Shown in pieces: positions 27,235 through 37,900 of a stretch of DNA of 64,000 nt. Positions within the stretch are counted from its first letter, which is position 1; each line of letters starts with the position of its first letter. Source of the DNA: Algoriphagus iocasae (GTDB lineage Bacteria > Bacteroidota > Bacteroidia > Cytophagales > Cyclobacteriaceae); NCBI RefSeq assembly GCF_014206875.1, contig NZ_JACIJO010000003.1, positions 350,066 through 414,065 on the forward strand, written 5' to 3'. The position numbers were made by a program, and so were the translations under genes. The notes beneath the pieces are model-generated. The model was not told the origin of the DNA. It was given only the letters and a program-made list of their open reading frames with translations, and did not search any database.

Positions 27235-27963
27235 TTAATAGTTGATGTAATTTGTGATCAATTGTAGATCTAATTTATCATCCTGGGAACTGCTTTCTTC
27301 CAGCCCTCTAAGAATCAGTGTATACACTCGATTTCCCAATAATTCGATGTTACTGGCAGTAACTAGAGTTTCACCAGAGCTTTTTGATTTCACCGTCAGG
27401 TTGTAAACTTTAGGAGCAAGGCTTTCAAAATCACTCGCCATCCCAAATTCCAGGTCTTCTACAAGTGAATTTTCCATTTCAGAAAGTTCAAGCTCTACAT
27501 TTCCTGCATCCGGAGATAAGTTCACCAATCTCAATTGAGCCTCATCCGCATTAGGATCTTCCCAATTATCCTGAACCATCACAGCGTCCAATTGATCTAC
27601 TTTATTCACCAAGAATAAAGAATAAACACTGTCAATTTTCAAAGTGAAATTCTTCTCTAAAAGTGAGCTCAGCGAATTGGTAGTAGTGAATTTGAACAAT
27701 CTGTTTCCAGTGTAGAAAGGGCTATAGCTGATCCCTTCTGTATAGTCTAAAGGGTAATCATTTACTTTGTTTTGATTTGCGTAAACATCCAACAATGGAG
27801 CGTCAGGAGAACCCTGATAAATCAAAACATACGCTCCCTGAGGGATTTGATTGACATCATCGTCATCAAAACAACTCGTTAAGCTGAAGGTAGCGCCAAT
27901 TAATGCAAGGGCAACTAAAGATCTTAAGTGATTTGCAGACCAGTTTTTTACTCTTTTAAACAT
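27235..27963 (-). CDS. DUF4397 domain lipoprotein
   Basis: The 242-aa protein has a long signal with lipobox LTSC (MFKRVKNWSANHLRSLVALALIGATFSLTSC) and an Asp-rich tether (FDDDD) after the cysteine. The DUF4397 core follows: YVLIYQGSPDAPLLDVYANQ, LFLVNKVDQLDAVMVQDNW and AQLRLVNLSPDAGNVELEL, then a second Ig-like repeat with YNLTVKSKSSGETLV and NRVYTLILRGLEESS. Family members are surface or periplasmic beta-sandwich proteins with no established activity. Monocistronic; it shares a terminator with the VOC gene. Confidence 0.9.
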   Translation of the reverse strand: MFKRVKNWSANHLRSLVALALIGATFSLTSCFDDDDVNQIPQGAYVLIYQGSPDAPLLDVYANQNKVNDYPLDYTEGISYSPFYTGNRLFKFTTTNSLSSLLEKNFTLKIDSVYSLFLVNKVDQLDAVMVQDNWEDPNADEAQLRLVNLSPDAGNVELELSEMENSLVEDLEFGMASDFESLAPKVYNLTVKSKSSGETLVTASNIELLGNRVYTLILRGLEESSSQDDKLDLQLITNYINY

Positions 27964-28399
27964 AATAGTGGGTTTAATTTTTATTCACTACCGTGACGAT
28001 TTTACCCTTTCAAACGCTTCAATGGATTGTTGATTTTTTAAAATAAGTTTATTCCTTTAATGGAAATTTTCCGATGGGACTTCTTTAATGCTCCTAAATA
28101 AGGATGATTTGTTAGGAAAGAATAGCTTACTTTATTTGCTTATAACCCAAAAGCTTAGTGAAATTTAATACAATGCTTTATTCTACTCATTTAGAAGACT
28201 TCAAATCCATATAATTTAAAGGAATTGAATTTATCTGGTTCATCAATGATTTCAAAATGTACTTGGGCTTTTGAAATCATAGAAAAGCAAGGTCACAGAT
28301 TACAATGTATAGGAAAGGAAAATGAATCCCTCTTCAGAAATCAAGATACAGTTTGCAAATTGAGGAGGATTGGTGGCTATCTTAAGAAAGAAATAAAAA
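27964..28399. other. Intergenic region before the sulfatase genes
   Basis: This 436-bp region between divergent genes should hold the promoters for the DUF4397 gene and the sulfatase pair. I see no repeat or recognised operator. Open frames inside it overlap the sulfatase start and lack coding character. Confidence 0.5.
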
Positions 28400-30043
28400 A
28401 TGAAAGGAATCAAATTATTCATTCTAGTAGTGTCAGGCTTTGCTTTGACTGCATTGTCCTGTACTGAAAAGAAAGAAATACCCAAACCCAATATCCTTTT
28501 TGCAATCATGGACGATGTAACCTATATGCACATGAGTGCATATGGTTGTGATTGGGTAAATACTCCAAACTTTGATCGGATCGCTTCCGAAGGGATTCTT
28601 TTTCAAAATGCTTACACTCCAAATGCAAAATGCGGTCCTTCCAGATCTAATATTTTGACTGGAAGAAACTCTTGGCAATTGGAAGAAGCGGTTAACCACT
28701 GGGCTGATTTTCCTGTAAAGTTTAAAACTGTCGCAGAATCCCTTTCAGAAAATGGGTATCACGTCGGGTATACGGGCAAAGGCTGGGCACCTGGAATAGC
28801 AAAAAATGAAGATGGAAGCCCAAGGGATTTATTGGTCAATCGATATATTGAGATCAAATTGACTCCTCCTACAGCACATATCAGCAACGTTGATTATGCT
28901 GCCAATTTCGAAGTGTTTTTAAATGAAAAAGAATCAGAAGAGCCTTTCTTTTTCTGGTATGGTGGCTTAGAGCCACATCGAGGATATGAATATGGTTCCG
29001 GGATAGCAAAAGGTGGTAAGAATGTTGCCCAAGTGAAAGATGAGGATATCTTTTCTTTCTGGCCAAAGGTTGATTCTGTGAGAACGGATTTGTTGGATTA
29101 TGCTTTTGAAATAGAATATTTTGACAAGCAACTTGGGAAAATGCTCGACCAACTAGAGGCTGCTGGAGAATTAGAGAACACGCTAATTATTGTTACTTCT
29201 GATAATGGAATGGCTTTCCCAAGAATCAAAGGGCAGGAATACGAATATTCCAACCACTTGCCTTTGGCGATGATGTGGCCAGCAGGAATTAAATCTACAG
29301 GTAGAAAAGTGGAGGATTTGGTGAGCTTTATTGACTTAGCACCGACATTCTTGGAAGTGGCAGGTATTTCTGAAGAAAGTTCAGGAATGGAAGCCATTAC
29401 CGGAAGAAGTCTTACCGATTTAATGTATGCCGATAAAGGAGGACAATTAACTGAAGATAGAAACTTTGTGGTGATTGGAAAAGAAAGACATGATGTAGGA
29501 AGACCAAATGACGAAGGATATCCAATTCGAGGTATGATCAAAGACGGAATGCTTTACCTGAAAAATTTTAAAACAGATAGATGGCCTGCCGGAAATCCTG
29601 AGACTGGATATCTCAATACCGATGGAGGAGCTACCAAGACGGTGGTTTTAAATAGTATTTATTCTCCAGATACTTTCAAATATTGGAATTGGTCGTTTGG
29701 GAAGCGTAATGAGGAAGAATTGTTTGATATCAAAAATGATCCTGACTGCATGAGAAATCTTGCTCAGGAGGAGGAATTTCAAGATCTCTTGAAAACTATG
29801 AGAAGAGAATTGGTCACTGAACTTACCGAGCAAGGAGACCCTAGAATGTTTGGGAAAGGAGATTTGCTGGAAAGTTATACTTATACCGACAAAAACAGTG
29901 TCAATTTCTACGAAAGATACATGAATGGAGAAAAGGTTAATTTCGGCTGGGTGAGAAAAACAGACTTTCAAAATGTATCTGAAATTGAAACCTATCAGCA
30001 AATGGAGAAAGGAAAAAACTCAATCCAATTGGACAAAAAATAA
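28400..30043 (+). CDS. Sulfatase, lipoprotein (heparan N-sulfatase-like S1 family)
   Basis: The 547-aa protein has an SPII signal (lipobox ALSC). The alkaline-phosphatase-like sulfatase fold follows: NILFAIMDDVTYMHMSAYG supplies metal-binding Asp residues, and AKCGPSRSNILTGR is the active-site motif, with C78 in C-x-P-S-R to be converted to formylglycine. LIIVTSDNGMAFPRIKG is the second metal-binding block. The C-terminal subdomain contains ELFDIKNDPDCMRNLA. Such enzymes remove sulfate from polysaccharides or small esters. The pattern resembles N-sulfoglucosamine sulfohydrolase-like S1 members, but the substrate is not proven. A second sulfatase follows 19 bp downstream. Confidence 0.93.
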   Translation: MKGIKLFILVVSGFALTALSCTEKKEIPKPNILFAIMDDVTYMHMSAYGCDWVNTPNFDRIASEGILFQNAYTPNAKCGPSRSNILTGRNSWQLEEAVNHWADFPVKFKTVAESLSENGYHVGYTGKGWAPGIAKNEDGSPRDLLVNRYIEIKLTPPTAHISNVDYAANFEVFLNEKESEEPFFFWYGGLEPHRGYEYGSGIAKGGKNVAQVKDEDIFSFWPKVDSVRTDLLDYAFEIEYFDKQLGKMLDQLEAAGELENTLIIVTSDNGMAFPRIKGQEYEYSNHLPLAMMWPAGIKSTGRKVEDLVSFIDLAPTFLEVAGISEESSGMEAITGRSLTDLMYADKGGQLTEDRNFVVIGKERHDVGRPNDEGYPIRGMIKDGMLYLKNFKTDRWPAGNPETGYLNTDGGATKTVVLNSIYSPDTFKYWNWSFGKRNEEELFDIKNDPDCMRNLAQEEEFQDLLKTMRRELVTELTEQGDPRMFGKGDLLESYTYTDKNSVNFYERYMNGEKVNFGWVRKTDFQNVSEIETYQQMEKGKNSIQLDKK

Positions 30044-30062
30044 ATTTATTAACCCATAGAAT

Positions 30063-31610
30063 ATGCACATCAAAACTAAAGTTTTAACGACTTTTTTACT
30101 TATTGGATTGGCTTTCCAAATAGGCTGTACTGCAAGTGAAAGTCAAGGCAAAGAAGAGCAAAATGATAAGCCCAATATAGTAATCATCTACATGGATGAT
30201 TTAGGATACGGTGATATGGGTGCATATGGTGCAACTGAAATCAAAACACCGAATATGGATAGACTGGCAAATGGAGGATTAAGGTTTACGAGCGGTTATG
30301 CTTCATCTGCTACCTGTACTCCAAGTCGTTATGCTTTGCTGACTGGAACCTATCCTTGGAGAAATAAAGATGCCCGAATTCTGCCTGGGACAGCTCCTTT
30401 GATTATCGATACTGCTCAATTGACTTTGCCAAAACTTTTGAAAGAGCAAGGATATCATACGGGGATTGTTGGGAAATGGCATTTAGGATTAGGAATAGGC
30501 AATGTAGATTGGAATCAGCACATTTCTCCAGGACCAAATGAAGTGGGATTTGATTATAGCTACATTTTAGCAGCGACACAAGATCGTGTACCTACAGTTT
30601 ATATCGAAAATGGGGATGTAGACGGCTTGGATCCAGATGATCCGATTTTAGTTGATTATTCAACCAATTTTGAGGGAGAGCCTACAGGGAAAGATAATCC
30701 AGAATTATTGACCATGAAATGGCATCACGGTCATAACAATAGCATTGTCAATGGTATCCCGAGAATAGGATTTATGAAAGGTGGTGAATCAGCCAAATGG
30801 AGTGATGTAGATATGGCTGATCATTTTTTGAAAAAAGCTCAGGATTATGTCAAATCCCATAAAGAAGAACCATTTTTCCTTTACTATGCTTTACAACAAC
30901 CTCATGTTCCTAGAACTCCTAACCCAAGATTTGTGGGAGCTTCAGATTTGGGTCCTAGAGGCGATGTAATTGTCGAAGCTGATTGGATGATTGGCGAATT
31001 TGTAAAAACTTTGGAAGAGGAAGGATTGCTGGAAAATACTTTGATCATTTTTTCCAGTGACAATGGGCCGGTGTTAAACGACGGTTATTATGATAATGCG
31101 GTGGAAATGCTAGGTGATCATACTCCGGCAGGCCCATTGAGAGGAGGGAAATATAGCTTGTTTGAAGCAGGCACTAGAGTTCCATTCTTTACCTACTGGA
31201 AAGGAACCATTCAACCTGGGGTTTCTGATGCGATTGTATCACAAATTGACTTGATGACATCTTTGGGTCAACTAGCAGGAAGCACTAAAAAAGGAGAGGA
31301 CAGTGAAAACTTTTTATCCACTTTTCTGGGTAATTCCAATGTTGGAAGAACCGAATTGGTCTTGGAAGCCTCTAGTAGATTGGCATTGAGAAAAGGAGAT
31401 TATGTGATGATTCCACCACATAAAGGTCCGGCTATTTCGGCTTCCGTCAATATTGAAATTGGTAATGACCCGGAAATTCAATTGTATGATTTGAAATCAG
31501 ATATCGGACAGCAAACAAATATTGCAAAGGATAAACCGGAAATTTTAAATGATATGGTCAAAGACTATGAGAGGATAGTAGGGAGTGCAGTGCCCCTCAA
31601 AGTTAAGTAA
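30063..31610 (+). CDS. Arylsulfatase-type S1 sulfatase, lipoprotein
   Basis: The 515-aa protein has an SPII signal ending in IGC (MHIKTKVLTTFLLIGLAFQ precedes it). NIVIIYMDDLGYGDMGAYG gives the metal ligands, SATCTPSRYALLTGTYPWR the formylglycine motif (C85), HTGIVGKWHLGLG the catalytic Lys/His block, and LIIFSSDNGPVLNDGYYDN the late metal site. It is a closer match to canonical arylsulfatases than the gene before it. The 19-bp spacing indicates co-transcription, so the two enzymes probably act on one sulfated substrate. No SusC/SusD pair or glycoside hydrolase is present next to them in the window. Confidence 0.94.
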   Translation: MHIKTKVLTTFLLIGLAFQIGCTASESQGKEEQNDKPNIVIIYMDDLGYGDMGAYGATEIKTPNMDRLANGGLRFTSGYASSATCTPSRYALLTGTYPWRNKDARILPGTAPLIIDTAQLTLPKLLKEQGYHTGIVGKWHLGLGIGNVDWNQHISPGPNEVGFDYSYILAATQDRVPTVYIENGDVDGLDPDDPILVDYSTNFEGEPTGKDNPELLTMKWHHGHNNSIVNGIPRIGFMKGGESAKWSDVDMADHFLKKAQDYVKSHKEEPFFLYYALQQPHVPRTPNPRFVGASDLGPRGDVIVEADWMIGEFVKTLEEEGLLENTLIIFSSDNGPVLNDGYYDNAVEMLGDHTPAGPLRGGKYSLFEAGTRVPFFTYWKGTIQPGVSDAIVSQIDLMTSLGQLAGSTKKGEDSENFLSTFLGNSNVGRTELVLEASSRLALRKGDYVMIPPHKGPAISASVNIEIGNDPEIQLYDLKSDIGQQTNIAKDKPEILNDMVKDYERIVGSAVPLKVK

Positions 31611-31632
31611 GTTGGTTAATTCACTCGAGTAG

Positions 31633-31675
31633 AAAGCATTTGATGAAGTGGAAACACTTTGTTGAATGCTTTTTT
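31633..31675 (+). terminator. Terminator after the sulfatase pair
   Basis: The outer stem AAAGCATT/AATGCTTT and inner stem AAGTG/CACTT, with a GAAA loop, form a long hairpin followed by a T run, 22 bp after the stop codon of the second sulfatase. Confidence 0.8.
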
Positions 31676-31752
31676 GATTTAGGAGTGTCGGGAATTATTT
31701 TACATTTAAATTGATTGACTGATTGTAAAATCTAAGGGAATCCCGAAAGCGT

Positions 31753-33141
31753 ATGAACAATGATCAAAGGTTAGTGGAAGGAAGTATTTTAAAATCCTTG
31801 ACGACGCTCGCCTGGCCTATCATTATGGCGAATATCCTTCAGACCGCTTATCAATTGATTGATACTTTTTGGCTTGGAAGATTAGGCGCAAATGCAGTAG
31901 CTGCAGTCAGTATCAGTTTTCCAATCTTATTTCTTGTGTTGTCTCTAGGAGCAGGTTTGACCTTGGCGGGAACTGTGATCGTTTCTCAATATAAAGGGGC
32001 TGATGATCAGAAAATGATCAATTTTTCGGCCTCCCAAACAGTCATGTTGGTTTTGCTAGTTTCCATCTTATTGGCTCTTGTGGGATATTTTTCTGCCAAT
32101 CCTTTAATGAGATTAATAGGTGCAGGACCAGAGATTTTTCAAGACTCGGTTACTTATTTTCAGGTTTCATCCTGGGGTTTTGTCTTCTTATTTATGTTTT
32201 TCGTTTTCCAATCTTTGATGAGAGGAATTGGTGATGTTTTGCTCCCGATGTATATCGTGTTGGGTACTGTTTTTCTGAATCTGGTTTTGGATCCGCTTTT
32301 TATTTTTGGGTTTGGATCTATTCCGGGGTATGGAGTCGCTGGAGCTGCGATAGCAAGTGTAATAACACAGGGCTTGTCTGCTGTAGCTGGACTGATGATT
32401 TTGTTTAGTGGAAAAAGAGGGATCAAGATCAATTTAAAAGACATGCGATTGAAACTTGACTGGGTTAAGAGGCTTTTTGCTTTGGGGATTCCAGCAAGTT
32501 TAGAGCAATCTTCCAGAGCTGCAGCCATGACAGTAATGGTGATGTTGGTAACAAGTTTTGGTAGTTCGGTGGTAGCTGCATATGGGATAGGGGCAAGAAT
32601 CCTGAGTTTAGTGATTGTACCCGCTTTGGGGTTTGCGATAGCCACCACCTCTTTGGTTGGTCAGAATATTGGTGCTTCAAAAATCAAAAGGGCTGAAAAA
32701 ATTGGCGACTTGAGCAGCAAAATTGCATTTTTTGGACTTACAGCGATTGGAATGTTGTTGTTCTTTTTTGCGGAAACATTGACTCGGTTTTTCGTCCCCA
32801 ATGATCCTCAAGTAATACAGGATGGAGCGAAATTTATCCGGATAATGGCTCCGAGTTTCGGTTTACTAGGAGTTCAGCAAGTGTTAAATGGCCTTTTCAA
32901 TGGAGCAAGATTTACCCAAGCTTCTATGTTGATATCAGTGTTCAGCATGTGGGTGGTCCGATTTCCAGTAGCTTTTATACTTTCCTCAAAAACAGTTTTG
33001 GGATTTGAAGGGATCTGGTGGGCATTTCCTATTTCCAATTTAATTGCTGCCATCGTCGCATTTTCTTATTACAAATCAGGTCACTGGAAACTCAGAACTA
33101 TCCGAAATCGAAGACTTTGGATAGAGCAGGGGATTGGTTAA
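31753..33141 (+). CDS. MATE family efflux transporter
   Basis: The 462-aa protein has twelve predicted helices in two related halves. The N-terminal half begins LTTLAWPIIMANILQTAYQLIDTFWLGRLGANAVAAVSISFPI, the typical MATE first-helix pattern. The second half begins LFALGIPASLEQSSRAAAMTVMVMLVTSFGSSVVAAYGIGARI, its repeat. It matches the NorM/DinF-like branch common in Bacteroidota. MATE proteins export cationic drugs or metabolites using Na+ or H+ gradients; the substrate is unknown. A stem at 33145-33170 follows. Confidence 0.95.
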   Translation: MNNDQRLVEGSILKSLTTLAWPIIMANILQTAYQLIDTFWLGRLGANAVAAVSISFPILFLVLSLGAGLTLAGTVIVSQYKGADDQKMINFSASQTVMLVLLVSILLALVGYFSANPLMRLIGAGPEIFQDSVTYFQVSSWGFVFLFMFFVFQSLMRGIGDVLLPMYIVLGTVFLNLVLDPLFIFGFGSIPGYGVAGAAIASVITQGLSAVAGLMILFSGKRGIKINLKDMRLKLDWVKRLFALGIPASLEQSSRAAAMTVMVMLVTSFGSSVVAAYGIGARILSLVIVPALGFAIATTSLVGQNIGASKIKRAEKIGDLSSKIAFFGLTAIGMLLFFFAETLTRFFVPNDPQVIQDGAKFIRIMAPSFGLLGVQQVLNGLFNGARFTQASMLISVFSMWVVRFPVAFILSSKTVLGFEGIWWAFPISNLIAAIVAFSYYKSGHWKLRTIRNRRLWIEQGIG

Positions 33142-33170
33142 AAAAAGCCCTTGAAAGGTTCCAAGGGCTT
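33141..33170 (-). terminator. Terminator between the MATE and DinB genes
   Basis: The 9-bp perfect stem AAGCCCTTG/CAAGGGCTT (33145-33170) is preceded on the plus strand by an A run, which reads as a T run on the minus strand. It lies eight bases past the stop codon of the minus-strand DinB gene and directly after the MATE stop. Confidence 0.8.
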
Positions 33171-33177
33171 AATAGGA

Positions 33178-33663
33178 TTATTCTCTCTCCCAAAAAAATG
33201 GTGGCTCAATTCCTAGAGATCTAAGGTAAACATAACCTTGGCCTCTATGATGAACTTCATTTTCAATCGCATAGGCTACGAGTTCATACCCTGAGCTTTC
33301 ATACTGACCAAAAGCCACAACTTTTTGTTGGAAAACTTCAAAAGGGATGTTTGGCCAAGACTGATTGATTTGTTCAGTCGCTTCATCCCATGCCTTTAGA
33401 AGATCTTCTTTTGTTTTTAGGTCTTTTTTATCCTCTTCCAGGGCTTCCCATTTTCCGGTTTCTAATCCTTTCGCAGAAGGTGCTGCAATGGCAAGCATTT
33501 CTTTGACCAATTCAGCATAGGTTCTCATTCCACCGATACTCAATTCAAATAATTCTTTTTCAGGGAATTTTTCCAATGTTCTTCTGCTCAGGCTTCTATG
33601 ACCTTGCCAATGTTTTAAAAGTTGATCCTTTGTGATGATCTGACTCATAGTTTCTGTTTCCAT
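33178..33663 (-). CDS. DinB family protein
   Basis: The 161-aa four-helix-bundle protein has the DinB/YfiT pattern: LLKHWQGHRSLSRRTLEKFPEKELF, then GGMRTYAELVKEMLAIA, and the late histidine pair NEVHHRGQGYVYLRSLGIEPPFF, which with an earlier His can form the metal site. DinB-type proteins are metal-binding and some act as thiol-dependent transferases. It is divergently transcribed from a WYL/YafY regulator 126 bp away, a common pairing in Bacteroidota that suggests the regulator controls it. Confidence 0.88.
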   Translation of the reverse strand: METETMSQIITKDQLLKHWQGHRSLSRRTLEKFPEKELFELSIGGMRTYAELVKEMLAIAAPSAKGLETGKWEALEEDKKDLKTKEDLLKAWDEATEQINQSWPNIPFEVFQQKVVAFGQYESSGYELVAYAIENEVHHRGQGYVYLRSLGIEPPFFWERE

Positions 33664-33789
33664 AATGCTGTTATTTGATGTTGTTTCTGTAAAATTACCA
33701 TGCCCTAGTGTCAGCCTTATGTCAGTAGGATTTTTAGATTTTGAATTTTTTTTACCTCATTTGAATAAAATTAGATAGCACACTAAGAG

Positions 33790-34746
33790 ATGAACAGGAT
33801 CGATAGACTCACAGGTATTCTTACCCACCTCCAAACCAAAAGAACCATCAAGGCAATAGAATTGGCTGATCGATTCGGAGTGAGCTTACGGACTATCTAT
33901 AGAGATGTAAGAGCACTTGAGGAAACCGGTGTGCCGATCATAGGAGAAGCTGGTCAGGGGTATTCATTGGTCGATGGCTATAGATTGCCTCCAGTGATGT
34001 TTACCAAAAAAGAGGCATTGGCATTTATTGTTGCGGAGAAATTGGTGGAAAAAAATATGGATGAAGAAAGCAATACCTACTTCAAAGAAGCATTGATAAA
34101 AATAAAAGCCATTCTGAAATCTGATGAAAAGGATCTGATCGGAAGGATGGACGATTCTATTCTGGTTTTGGATTCACATCCTATTTCTTCCCAAAAAAGG
34201 CAAAGCAGAAATTTTCAGAAAGTCTTAGACGCAATTTCTGAAAGAAAGATTTTGAAGACAGTTTATTCGACTTTTGAGCCAAAAACTACTACACAAAGAA
34301 CCCTGGAACCAGTCGGGATTTATCATAGCTTTTCGCAGTGGTATATGATTGCTTATTGTCATCTAAGAAAAGATTATAGAACTTTTCGCATAGACCGATT
34401 TGAAGAAATTCAAGTCAGGGAGGAAACCTATGTGCTATCAAAGCATCCTAAATTACAGCGATTTTTAGATAAGCTTAGTGAGGAGCAAAAACTTTTTCAG
34501 ATTGTCATTAGAGTTCAGGAAAGAGGATTGAAATTTCTTCAGAACATGAAATACAATCTTGGCTATGTTTCGGAAAAGAAAGTTGGGATGGAGACTGAAA
34601 TGATTTTTATGAACTCTTCACTAGAATGGTTTTTAAGGTCTATAATTCATATGACTGATATGCTCCGGATTGTAGAACCTGCAGAATTGAAAATCAGTCT
34701 GGAAGGTTTATTGGCCGATATCAGAAATACTCAGGATTCTTTTTGA
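33790..34746 (+). CDS. HTH/WYL-domain transcriptional regulator, YafY type
   Basis: The 318-aa protein has an N-terminal winged helix (residues 1-60: MNRIDRLTGILTHLQTKRTIKAIELADRFGVSLRTIYRDVRAL) followed by the typical VPIIGEAGQGYSLVDGYRLPPVMF wing. The WYL domain is at about 150-235, with GIYHSFSQWYMIAYCHLRKDYRTFRIDRFEEI, where WYM stands for the W-Y-L motif; a WCX extension follows. WYL domains sense nucleic-acid or nucleotide ligands in several systems. It is divergent from the DinB gene, which is its likely target. Confidence 0.93.
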   Translation: MNRIDRLTGILTHLQTKRTIKAIELADRFGVSLRTIYRDVRALEETGVPIIGEAGQGYSLVDGYRLPPVMFTKKEALAFIVAEKLVEKNMDEESNTYFKEALIKIKAILKSDEKDLIGRMDDSILVLDSHPISSQKRQSRNFQKVLDAISERKILKTVYSTFEPKTTTQRTLEPVGIYHSFSQWYMIAYCHLRKDYRTFRIDRFEEIQVREETYVLSKHPKLQRFLDKLSEEQKLFQIVIRVQERGLKFLQNMKYNLGYVSEKKVGMETEMIFMNSSLEWFLRSIIHMTDMLRIVEPAELKISLEGLLADIRNTQDSF

Positions 34747-34981
34747 TTTCGATTTGTATTTAGCAGAATATTTGGTCTTTACGGGATTTTTCAGTCAAAA
34801 AAATCATATTTTGTACCTGGTTTTTGGATAAGGTGTAGCTACTTTTTTTGGTAGCGAGATCTTTATTAAAAGGATGGATTTTTACAGGTTTTCAGGAATT
34901 ACTGCATTGAATACCCTTTTTATATCCCTGTTTCAAAAGCCTTTTTCTAAGATTATTCTTTCTATTTAATGAATTTTTATC

Positions 34982-37900
34982 ATGTCAACATTGAAAATCA
35001 AACTCAAAGGAAATGATCATTTACCCTATTTAACGGGGGAGGATCAAGGTTTTGAATTTTATGGATTAGATCAGGCTTTTACTGTTTTTAATCCTACCAG
35101 AGGGGATGTAGAAGAACAAACTATTGTCATTGATGATGATAAAATCATCGAATTTGAATTTGATGACAACAGTGTCTGGATTGGGGATAGAGAAACTTTA
35201 GGGGAAATTTTTCCAGGTCAGTTTAAACGCTCAGCAGGTGAAGATGAACTTTTTCTACCGGATGAAATAAGTTCTGAAGATTCTGAAAGAGGGATATTCA
35301 AAAAAGTTGGCATCAAGCTTTTGAAAGTCTTTGTAAAGAAGAAAGTGATTCGACCAAAAATGCGAGAGATGGCCGGAAATCTGGAAAATAAGCAGCTCGC
35401 TTTCAAAGGCAATGATTTTAAAAAAGTCAAATATGGGATTTTATGCCATTGCCTACCTGATTTTGAATTGGAAGAGGCAAAAGACCTGGATATTTCAAAA
35501 CCTCATATTTTATTCTTGCATGGCACCGGATCCTCTACCAAAAGTTCTTTTGGGGATTTAAAAGAGTCCAGTGATTGGAAGGATTTGGTTTCTTCCTATG
35601 GCGAAAAACAGATTTTGGCATTTCAGCATCGAAGTCTGACTTGCAGTCCTTTGGAAAATGTGATGGAATTAGTCAGCCAGCTGCCCGATGGAATCGAACT
35701 GGATTTGCTCAGTCAATCCAGGGGAGGCTTAGTGGCAGATGTTCTGGCAAGATTCTGTACCTCAGAAAAGGGATTTGACGATGCAGAAAGAGGGGTTTTA
35801 ATCGATAATGATAGAGATCGGGACATTGAAGTTATTGAAGAGCTCAAAAAGTTGATGACTTCCAAAAAGATCAAAATCAGAAAAATGGTTCGGGTGGCAA
35901 GTCCTGCAAATGGAACTACGTTGGCTTCTAAACGATTGAATATTTTTTTAAATGTCACCTTCAACTTGGTTGGTTTAGCAACTGGACAGGCAGGAAATCC
36001 GATTTTCGTGGCATTCAAGGAAACTATCATGGAGGCAGTTTCCTGCAAAGATGATGTAGACGTTTTGCCTGGTTTGGAAGCCATGAATCCAAAGTCTCCT
36101 TTTATCAAAATACTGAATTATCAAGGATCAGATATTGTGATTGACATTCCATTATTTGTGGTGGGAGGAAGTAGCGAACTGAGTTTGAGATTCAAGAGTT
36201 TAGTGGTTTTGGTTGGGAAATTTTTCTTTTTGGATAAGAATGACCTGGTCGTTGACACTGAAAGTATGAAATGGGGTGGCGTGAGGAAGCGGGGAATAGT
36301 CAATTATTTTATTGAGAAAAGTGGCCAAATCGATCATTTTAAATATTTCTCAACCAGTCGAACACTGAAAGCAGTTATAGATGCTCTGGAAATAGAAATT
36401 GGACTGGTACCGGATGGTTTCTTGCCTCAAGAGAGATCTGGCGTTCTCGAAAGAGGTGCTTTAGGACTTGAGGGAGGAGATTATAAGCGTGAGAAAATCA
36501 GTGGAGATCGTCCTATTGCAATTGTACTTCCCGGAATTATGGGCTCCAATCTAAGGGATGATAAGATGCTCTGGATTAATTATTTCCGATTCCTAAAAGG
36601 AGATTTAAAAAATCTTGCTTACCAGGGTGGAGCAAAGGAAAAGTTAAAAGCTGATTCTCTAATTGCCACTTCTTATGAGGACCTAGGTAAGAACCTTGAG
36701 AAAACCTATGATGTCCTTACGTTTCAATTTGACTGGAGATTGCCACTTAAAGAAAGTGCCAAAATCCTAAATGAAAAGATCTCTGAACTGCTGAAATTGA
36801 ACCAACCGATCAAAATTGTTGCACATAGCATGGGTGGAGTTTTAGTTAGGGATTTTATTCTTTATCATCCAGAAACCTGGCAAAAGCTTAATACATCTAT
36901 CGGGTTTAGAGCTGTCTTTTTAGGCTCCCCATTAGGTGGTTCATACAGGATTCCATATGTGCTTTTTGGGAAGGACAGCATCATTCGATTGTTGGGAAAA
37001 ATAGACATCAGACATTCCACCAAAGACCTGCTCAATGTATTCTGTGATTTTCCTGGGATCTTGAATCTTCTTCCCATGGGCAAGAATATTCGTCATGATT
37101 TTTCGGACAGAAGTTTCTGGGAAAGAATGAGGGCGGCATTTGGTGATGAGTCTTGGCCTATTCCTTCTAAAAAGATATTGGAGGAATTTAAGCAACATCA
37201 AGAGGTGTTTCTAAACAACTCGGACTCGATAGATTACAGCAATATCTGCTACATCGCTGGACAGAGTAGCAAGAAAAATTTCACAGTTTCGAATCTAGAA
37301 ATTGAAGATGGAGAATTGGTGTTTTATGGAACCAATGCCGGAGATGAAAGTGTCACCTGGGAATCTGGAATACCTGAGCCTATCAAAAAGTCAGGCCAAT
37401 ACTATTACTGCAATGTGACGCACGGAGGCTTATCGAAGGATAGCAAATTGTTTGCAGCGATTGAGGATTTGCTGATTTATGGAAGTACAAACAAACTTCA
37501 AAACAGTCTTCCTAATGTGAGGGGAGAGGAGCATGATTTTGTGGCAGCAGAAACAGAAATATTCGATATCAGCGAGGAGAATGTGTTGAATACGATCATT
37601 GGGGTGGACAAAGGAGAAGAGAAATGGATAGTGGAAACCCCAATTAGAATCGGTGTCAGCCATGGAGATTTGAAATATGCCAAATACCCTGTTCTGGCTG
37701 GACATTTTGAATTTGATGCAATTTTGACCACCGAAAAAGCCATTGATAATCAATTAAATGGTGAATTGAGTAGACTCCACAGTTTGGGCTTATATCCAGG
37801 TAAAATTGGTACTAATCAGATTGTCCTTTCGGATAAAAAATCCAGAAAAGCTTTCAAAGGCGGAGTAATCGTAGGATTGGGACTTCCGGGTGAGCTATCG

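Noticed and set aside
28225..28467. 80-codon open frame before the first sulfatase
   Set aside because: It overlaps the start and lipoprotein signal of the sulfatase in another frame and has no recognisable features.
29098..29541. 147-codon minus-strand open frame inside the first sulfatase
   Set aside because: Antisense to conserved sulfatase sequence; no start context or family pattern.
32160..32648. 162-codon open frame on the minus strand
   Set aside because: It lies wholly inside the MATE gene, is antisense and low in coding character; a shadow of the real gene.
35713..36108. 131-codon minus-strand open frame within the CHAT gene
   Set aside because: Antisense shadow; the plus-strand frame carries the hydrolase motifs without interruption.
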